Assembly (NCBI RefSeq): GCF_002934005.1
Contig: NZ_PGEM01000025.1
Span: forward strand, 106,586-144,517
Direction: 5' to 3'
Length of the DNA stretch: 37,932 nt
Source: Cuspidothrix issatschenkoi CHARLIE-1
GTDB lineage: Bacteria; Cyanobacteriota; Cyanobacteriia; Cyanobacteriales; Nostocaceae
Shown: in pieces, positions 33,079 to 37,932 of the stretch
Position numbering within the stretch: position 1 is the first letter of the stretch
Layout of the letters: each line of letters begins with the position of its first letter
The notes under the pieces: generated by a model
Database searches by the model: none
Seen by the model: only the letters and a program-made list of their open reading frames with translations
What the model was told of the DNA's origin: nothing
Made by a program: the position numbers and the translations under genes

Positions 33079-34049
33079 CTGCCCACCTTTTTATAATCAA
33101 AAATTTTCCAAATTCCGTTTTCTTTTTCAAAAATGTAAATGAAATTACTGGTAGAAGAACCTGAACTCCCTCTGTCAATTCCATTCCTTCCATATAAATA
33201 CCTTTCTTCAAAAACCCTAACTTTTATATAAGGTCGTCTACCAGAATTAGAAAAATTAATAATTTGCTTCACCTCAGAAATATTGTATTTATAATAAGCA
33301 TCATTTTCTTCTAACCAAGCAACCGGTCCATCCGCTTTAGTTGTATACGTGTATAGGTTTCCTGTTGTTAATTGATTAACTAAATCTCTATCAAAAGGTG
33401 GCGCAAATATGCGGGGTTTAGCTGCATACCATTTTTCGATTAATTCTAATGCTTGTTCTTGAGAAATATCATTTTCCGGTTGGATATTATTTTCTGAACT
33501 AGATTGATAATTATTATTTTCAGAAGTCCTTTCAGAAGTCCTTTCAGAAGTCCTTTCAGGAGTTGCTTCAGGAGTATTTTCAGGAGTTGCTTCAGGAGTA
33601 TTAGTGGTTAACACAGTAGGGGTATTAGCAGCAGTTTCTAAAACTCCTAAACTCATTTTTAAATCAAAGGTTTTTGCCCCTTTAGGTGCAGCAACTTGAA
33701 TAACATATTTACCGTTTTTAGATAACTCTCCACCTTTAAGAATTTCATTATCTGGAGTAAATACCCAAAGACAAACATCCGCATCAGTGCTATAACTTAA
33801 TTTCTGTCCTGTTGTTGCTGTAAAGGTATAGCCAATATTTTTACTAGCACTAACTTGACCAGATTTAGTAATTGTACCTTCATTTAATGCAACTGTTTCT
33901 ACATCTTTTTCACTCAGCGAAACCATAGGTTTCTCAGCACAACCGGAGGAACTGATAGCATTAAAGGAAACATTGGTTAGAGGATTTTCTATGGTTTGAC
34001 AACCGATAAGTGATAGACAGGTAGAGTAAACAATTAATTTTTTCAACAT
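33075..34049 (-). CDS. Lipoprotein with PPC-like and ARC6/IMS-like (DUF4101) domains
   Basis: A 324-residue lipoprotein; the lipobox LIGC places the lipidated Cys at 17. Residues ~70-135 are a PPC-like domain (IGYTFTATTGQKLSYSTDAD; NGKYVIQVAAPKGAKTFDLK) shared with its neighbours. A linker of seven tetrapeptides (TPEA, TPEN, TPER, TSER, TSEN) follows. The C-terminal ~130 residues (SQEQALELIEKWYAAKPRIF; YYKYNISEVKQI; RPYIKVRVFEERYLY; NFIYIFEKENGIWKIFDYKK) match the IMS/DUF4101 pattern of ARC6/Ftn2 and other cyanobacterial proteins. In ARC6 this domain faces the intermembrane space and binds a partner; a similar receptor or adaptor role is inferred. It overlaps the next gene by 4 bp. Confidence 0.82.
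   Translation of the reverse strand: MLKKLIVYSTCLSLIGCQTIENPLTNVSFNAISSSGCAEKPMVSLSEKDVETVALNEGTITKSGQVSASKNIGYTFTATTGQKLSYSTDADVCLWVFTPDNEILKGGELSKNGKYVIQVAAPKGAKTFDLKMSLGVLETAANTPTVLTTNTPEATPENTPEATPERTSERTSERTSENNNYQSSSENNIQPENDISQEQALELIEKWYAAKPRIFAPPFDRDLVNQLTTGNLYTYTTKADGPVAWLEENDAYYKYNISEVKQIINFSNSGRRPYIKVRVFEERYLYGRNGIDRGSSGSSTSNFIYIFEKENGIWKIFDYKKVGR
33520..33603. repeat. Coding 12-bp tandem repeat
   Basis: Seven tandem 12-base units (TCAGAAGTCCTT and variants such as TCAGGAGTTGCT) lie in the reading frame of the lipoprotein gene and encode T-P/S-E-x tetrapeptides of its linker. Because the unit is a multiple of three, copy number can change without frameshift. Confidence 0.95.
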
Positions 34050-34144
34050 ATTAAATCATCTCAGGTTTACTAAACAAGAATTAATTTTCATCATCATGGC
34101 GCGGATTTATCATTAATTAACGGGTTTTCATGTTTTCTGATAAA

Positions 34145-35437
34145 TTATTTATGTTTAATTTGAGTAACATACCAGGTTTGATCTTCTTTATTCCAAGCTA
34201 GATAAAACTTGAGTTTAATAGGTGAAACTTTACCATTTTTCATTTTATAGCGAGTGCTAATATTGACGATAGCATTATCATAATTTTCTTCTTCAATCTT
34301 AACTCTGTTAATATTTACATGATCAACTTGTGTCCACCATTCAATAAAAGAGTTGTAACCATCTGGATGTAATTCTTTATTTTCTTTGACTGTAGTTGGA
34401 TAAATATCCCAAGCTGTTTGATAATCTTGATTATTAATTTTAGTATAGTAATCTTCTATAGCTTTAGCCGGTGATAGTCTATTAACATTATCTGATACTG
34501 AAGGAGTAGATTGAGATTCATTTACAGATAAATTAGATGTTCTTGCAGAAGAGATTGCTTGAATATTAATAATTCGCCAATTATTATCCGTTTCATTCCA
34601 TCTCAGGTAGTATAGAATATTTGCATAAATTTTACTCCCATTTTTTAAATCATTTTTACATCTTACTTTGACTTTTGCAGTTTTATTTTGAAAAGAAGAA
34701 CTAATTACTTGTACATCAATATTATTAACTTGTTCCCACCATTCTATATAGGATTGATAACCATTAGGATGAGATATAGAATTTTCCTGTAATTCAGTTG
34801 CTAAAAAACTCCAAGCCTCTGTATAATTGTTTTCATTTAGTTTTGTATAGTAATCGTTGATAAATATTTCCGGTGATGGTCTATTATCTATATCTGCTGC
34901 TGATACAGTGGATAAATTTCTTTTTTTTCTTGTTAGTGTGGTTTTAGAATTGGAAATTATAGAAGCCTGAGTTGTTTCTAAAGGTGTGGGAATAGGAGAA
35001 GATGATAAATTAACAGCCTGTGTATTATTGTCCTCTAATTCCAATCCTAAATCAAAGGTAGTAGAACCACCCATAGCAGCAACTTGAACAGTATATTTAC
35101 CATCAAGAGGTAAAATAGGACTATTAATTAATTGATTATCTGGGGTATAAACCCAAATACAAATATCCTGATTAGTTTTATAAACCAGTTTGTCACCTGA
35201 TTTAGCTGTAAAAGTATAACCCAGTGATTTATTATTGGTCACCATACCTGTTTCCTTCATAGCTTGAGAACCCAGAGAAATGGGTTTAACATTGTTAGTT
35301 TCTAAAACTGCCGTCGGTTGAGTAGGACATTGGGAAGTAATTACTTGATTTACCGGCTGATTTTGAGAACAAGCAGCGAGAAAATAAAAACTCAAAGAAA
35401 ATAAAAATATTTGCCGATGTTCTCCCAATATCGTCAT
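34145..35437 (-). CDS. Lipoprotein with PPC-like domain and two NTF2-like repeats
   Basis: A 430-residue lipoprotein; lipobox LAAC puts the lipidated Cys at 23. Residues ~70-135 are the same PPC-like domain as in the next two gene products (LGYTFTAKSGDKLVYKTNQD; DGKYTVQVAAMGGSTTFDLG). The C-terminal half holds two copies of an ~115-residue NTF2-like domain, recognisable by SPEIFINDYYTKLNENNYTE and SPAKAIEDYYTKINNQDYQT, each followed by HPNGYQSYIEWW or HPDGYNSFIEWW and ending in strands with WRIINI or WYVTQI. The ATG at 35437 has AAGGAATT upstream, lying inside the end of the VWA gene before it (4-bp gap). Likely a periplasmic binding or adaptor protein. Confidence 0.82.
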   Translation of the reverse strand: MTILGEHRQIFLFSLSFYFLAACSQNQPVNQVITSQCPTQPTAVLETNNVKPISLGSQAMKETGMVTNNKSLGYTFTAKSGDKLVYKTNQDICIWVYTPDNQLINSPILPLDGKYTVQVAAMGGSTTFDLGLELEDNNTQAVNLSSSPIPTPLETTQASIISNSKTTLTRKKRNLSTVSAADIDNRPSPEIFINDYYTKLNENNYTEAWSFLATELQENSISHPNGYQSYIEWWEQVNNIDVQVISSSFQNKTAKVKVRCKNDLKNGSKIYANILYYLRWNETDNNWRIINIQAISSARTSNLSVNESQSTPSVSDNVNRLSPAKAIEDYYTKINNQDYQTAWDIYPTTVKENKELHPDGYNSFIEWWTQVDHVNINRVKIEEENYDNAIVNISTRYKMKNGKVSPIKLKFYLAWNKEDQTWYVTQIKHK

Positions 35438-35441
35438 AAAA

Positions 35442-36722
35442 TTAATTCCTTTGTGCTTCTGCTTTTAGATATTTTCCCCAGTAGTGAAAAGGGACTATTC
35501 CAAAAATTATGACTATCAATAACACTGATATCACCATGATCAGACGTACTCCCAAAGGCAGCGATCGCCCAAATACAGGCATAATATATTCTCTGGTTTG
35601 CGACTCCTTAGCTTTACCATCTTGAGAAGTCACTTTCACCTGAAGTTTGTGCTTAGAACCCCTTTCCGCATTGGGTTGAGTAAAGGTAATTTCATACTCT
35701 CCTAACAACGCATTCAGAAATAACTGCAAGTTCTCAGCTATCTTTTCCGCATCACCAGAAAACTCCGCAATTCCGCCCGTTAATTTGGCAATTTCCGCTA
35801 GTCTTTTTTGGTCTACAAATTCTGCTTCGGGTACTTTACGTCTATTCAAGTCAGCACGAGTAGCAGGTTTGCCTAATTTATATTTTACACCTAATTGTTG
35901 TGGTGTCAACCCATAACCTAAAGTATGTACTGTAATATTTTGATATTTTTTAAGCAATTTAGTTAAAGCTGCAAAATCAGTCGCTTCATTAAGTGCGTTG
36001 TGATATCCGTCGGACAGGAGAATTATTGATAGTCTAGGTTGTGGTTGGGAAGAATTTTCTGGTAAGTAAAACCGGGAGTCCTTAGTATTCCCTAAAAACC
36101 TGACTGCTTTGGTTAAAGGTTCATATAAATCTGTAGACGCACAGGGACTCAAACTTGATAAATAATCCAGATTATTTTGCAGTTTAAAATCATTGGCAGG
36201 TAGAAATTTATCCAGAGTTTCTTTATTGACAGGCAATTCGGGACATTTACCACCAGCTTCTCCAAAAGGAACTATGGAAATTTGGGTATTTCCACCCCGT
36301 TCACTAGAAATTTTCGTAAATTGACGAATGGCATTAATAGCACCTACTATTTTTTTAGTTCCTCCACTATCTACTTGATTCATACTGCCACTAAAATCTA
36401 GTAAAACTATAATCCAAGCGGGAGGGGGTACAGTTTCTTCTGGACTTTTCCAATCTTGAGGTTTAAACTTAACCTCCTGTTTATCAACGGTCAATTTAAA
36501 ATTAGTATCTTCTAAACCCATTAAGGGCTTATCTTCTTGGTTGTTGACTTTAATTCTAATTGTTACTTTCTCATCTTTGAATGTGGGACTACCAATAATT
36601 TCTGCCTTTTTTACCCGGGCTAAACTGGGACAAGCTAGAGTCAGAAGCAACAATAAGGATAGACTAAGCCTGGGGATCCAAAAAGCGGTTGTAGTAGACA
36701 AAGCGATAATATTTTTCTTCAT
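35442..36722 (-). CDS. Exported VWA domain protein with C-terminal membrane anchor
   Basis: A 426-residue protein from ATG 36722, chosen because GGAG lies nine bases upstream; the frame could extend 5 codons further. A signal peptide covers residues ~1-35 (LSLSLLLLLTLACPSLA). Residues ~38-90 are a beta sandwich (KVTIRIKVNNQEDKPLMGLE). A VWA domain (about 100-345) has MIDAS residues DFSGSM, the Thr of CASTDLYEP and LSDGYH, with long insertions rich in Pro and Gln. A C-terminal beta segment ends in one transmembrane helix (LIMVISVLLIVIIFGIVPF) and a short basic tail. So the VWA domain should be outside the cytoplasm. The 5' end overlaps the upstream gene by 59 bases, so translation is probably coupled. 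Confidence 0.87.
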   Translation of the reverse strand: MKKNIIALSTTTAFWIPRLSLSLLLLLTLACPSLARVKKAEIIGSPTFKDEKVTIRIKVNNQEDKPLMGLEDTNFKLTVDKQEVKFKPQDWKSPEETVPPPAWIIVLLDFSGSMNQVDSGGTKKIVGAINAIRQFTKISSERGGNTQISIVPFGEAGGKCPELPVNKETLDKFLPANDFKLQNNLDYLSSLSPCASTDLYEPLTKAVRFLGNTKDSRFYLPENSSQPQPRLSIILLSDGYHNALNEATDFAALTKLLKKYQNITVHTLGYGLTPQQLGVKYKLGKPATRADLNRRKVPEAEFVDQKRLAEIAKLTGGIAEFSGDAEKIAENLQLFLNALLGEYEITFTQPNAERGSKHKLQVKVTSQDGKAKESQTREYIMPVFGRSLPLGVRLIMVISVLLIVIIFGIVPFHYWGKYLKAEAQRN

Positions 36723-37842
36723 TGATGTCATCTCCATTAATGGTGTAGAAGGTCAATACATAATTATGCTTCAAAGTGATGGTCTTTCGTGATTTTGTAC
36801 GGACACTATTTATTTCTATGGCATAAAAGAACTGTTGATCGGGAATGAGAAGGGTTGTCCGGTTCTGTAATTGAATATCAGCAACATGGGGAGGTAGACC
36901 AGGAATAGAAATAGTATTGTCAACTCCTGAGCCGATGGTAATTGTCTGATTTCCGGGTAATGAGATAGATAAACCCTCTTCTATTTCATCCTCATTCAGA
37001 ATATCATCATCTGATGTGACAAAAGAAAGCACCGATTTATTAATGTAGGGATAAGATTGGTTAAGGGTAGGTGAGTCTGTCAGGGAGTCTGTGGATAGTT
37101 CCGAGTCTTGAACATGATCCTTAATTTCTGGGTTAATTTCTGGGTTAATTTCTGGGTTAATGTCTGGTTTAATTTCTGGTTTAATTTCCCTATACTCAAA
37201 ACCGCTACCAGCCCGCAAAGCCGCGAGATAACTGGGAGAATTGGTGAGACTAAAAACGCCACCTAGTAATAAACCTAAAATAGAAAAACCAATAGGATCT
37301 TCTATACCTTTAAATTCTGCCGGCATTGTCCCCAACATTAGGCGAATGATTTCAAATATAATTGCTGCTGCAAAACTCGCCCCACTTCCAGCAATGACGC
37401 TGGTTTTTAATCTTTGTTGAAAGCGTTTTTTACTCCCCGCTTCGATACTATACCAGAACCAACTTAAACCCTCCGCAATTCCCACAGAACTACCAATTAA
37501 TAACCATCCTAATGTTCTCACAATGGGAGTAGGTACACGAATAATTGGTAAAAACAGGATTTGGGAAATAATACCAGCAATTAACCCAGAAAGTATTCCC
37601 AATCCCAAGGCTATTAGTAGGGGCTTTTGTGCAGTTTTGAAACTGCGTTTTGGTCTGGTGGGGTTGCTGATAAATATTTCATTCATCACCATACCAAAAG
37701 CTAGGGAAACTGCTATACAGGGAAATAGGGTAATTTCGGGAAACTGTGTGAATAACCCCAAGTCTGTAAGGAAAAATTGACCTATATTCCAGCCTATTAA
37801 GGCTGATGTGATGCCGGCTAGTATGTAAAGGTAGATTCTCAT
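36664..37842 (-). CDS. Six-span membrane protein with FHA-like C-terminal domain
   Basis: A 392-residue protein. Six hydrophobic segments are visible (about residues 4-24, 39-58, 73-100, 107-130, 148-170, 182-202). A linker of five NPEI/KPEI-type tetrapeptides (220-241) and an acidic stretch lead to a C-terminal FHA-like domain (about 285-385): ITIGSGVDNTISIPGLPPHV, with His319 in place of the SRxH motif and no STNG loop. Phosphothreonine binding is therefore uncertain. The membrane segment (IAGIISQILFLPII; DPIGFSILGLLLGG) resembles that of the VWA protein at 30094-31539, so the two share a domain. It is the first gene in the cluster as seen here. Only 90 bases of upstream sequence are visible and they contain a repeat end. 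Confidence 0.82.
   Translation of the reverse strand: MRIYLYILAGITSALIGWNIGQFFLTDLGLFTQFPEITLFPCIAVSLAFGMVMNEIFISNPTRPKRSFKTAQKPLLIALGLGILSGLIAGIISQILFLPIIRVPTPIVRTLGWLLIGSSVGIAEGLSWFWYSIEAGSKKRFQQRLKTSVIAGSGASFAAAIIFEIIRLMLGTMPAEFKGIEDPIGFSILGLLLGGVFSLTNSPSYLAALRAGSGFEYREIKPEIKPDINPEINPEINPEIKDHVQDSELSTDSLTDSPTLNQSYPYINKSVLSFVTSDDDILNEDEIEEGLSISLPGNQTITIGSGVDNTISIPGLPPHVADIQLQNRTTLLIPDQQFFYAIEINSVRTKSRKTITLKHNYVLTFYTINGDDINEEKYYRFVYYNRFLDPQA
37121..37186. repeat. Coding 12-bp tandem repeat
   Basis: Five full copies and one partial copy of TTAATTTCTGGG encode the N/K-P-E/D-I tetrapeptides of the linker in the membrane FHA-like protein. Like the repeat at 33520, it keeps the reading frame when copy number changes. 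Confidence 0.95.
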
Positions 37843-37869
37843 ATTTGGTATATCTTTTGATTGCTTAAA

Positions 37870-37899
37870 TAGGGTTTGCTGAAAAAGTTGTCTGTGAGG
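37870..37899. repeat. Terminal-repeat copy upstream of the signalling cluster
   Basis: TAGGGTTTGCTGAAAAAG followed by TTGTCTGTGAGG is the same as the minus strand at 21415-21386 and related to 23175-23145. GGGAACAGGGAAC repeats follow to the end of the window, so another element of the 22815-23175 type may begin here. Confidence 0.8.
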
Positions 37900-37932
37900 A
37901 GAGGGAACAGGGAACTCTTAACTGGGAACAGT

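Noticed and set aside
37080-37262. 60-codon minus-strand frame with NQKLNQTLTQKL repeats
   Set aside because: It is an alternative frame of the 12-bp tandem repeat within the membrane FHA-like gene; repeats keep all frames open.

Overview
The window looks like chromosomal DNA from an AT-rich filamentous, probably heterocystous, cyanobacterium (Nostocales, Dolichospermum/Anabaena-like). The evidence is about a dozen HIP1 octamers (GCGATCGC, e.g. 3221-3228), a GUN4 gene, cyanobacterial-type icd with an NtcA-type promoter, a hypFCDEAB hydrogenase-maturation cluster with a remnant of the NHL-repeat gene that precedes hypF in Nostoc, Uma2 and DUF29 family proteins, and many short dispersed palindromes and heptanucleotide repeats. 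The species call is inference.

Region 1 (1-13.5 kb) is mostly housekeeping: a 5'-truncated AAA-type ATPase gene, a Uma2 protein, a DUF29 protein, icd and gun4 (divergent, with an excellent NtcA-activated promoter facing icd), a TPM/Psb32-like thylakoid or envelope protein, cobH, a conserved membrane protein, dapB, a decayed SagB-type nitroreductase gene beside a 105-bp MITE-like element, two paralogous small unknown proteins on either side of cysK, and a SAM methyltransferase.

Region 2 (13.6-21.2 kb, minus strand) is the [NiFe]-hydrogenase maturation cluster, transcribed hypF-hypC-hypD-hypE-hypA-hypB. A Phd/RelE-type toxin-antitoxin pair sits between hypE and hypA, bracketed by two directly repeated copies of an ~90-bp element. 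No hydrogenase structural genes are in the window. trmFO (21.4-22.7 kb) follows and has related terminal-repeat sequences at both ends.

Region 3 (23.2-37.8 kb, all minus strand) is the most interesting part: eleven genes that look like one phosphosignalling system. A tightly packed six-gene envelope block comes first in transcription order: membrane protein with FHA-like tail; VWA protein with C-terminal anchor; lipoprotein with two NTF2-like repeats; lipoprotein with an ARC6/IMS-like domain; membrane-anchored beta-lactamase-fold protein; VWA protein with a multi-span segment and FHA-like tail. A looser cytoplasmic block follows: unknown small protein; VWA protein with a tandem KTVKMG tail; zinc-ribbon/FHA protein; pseudokinase-PP2C fusion; zinc-ribbon/Ser-Thr kinase/TPR protein. 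I infer a kinase, a phosphatase, phosphothreonine readers and VWA scaffolds working with envelope proteins. The same parts occur in TerY-P triads and T6SS threonine-phosphorylation modules, but I do not recognise this combination as a described system.

The intergenic gaps of regions 2 and 3 are packed with short repeats, several of which overlap or supply stop codons of neighbouring genes.
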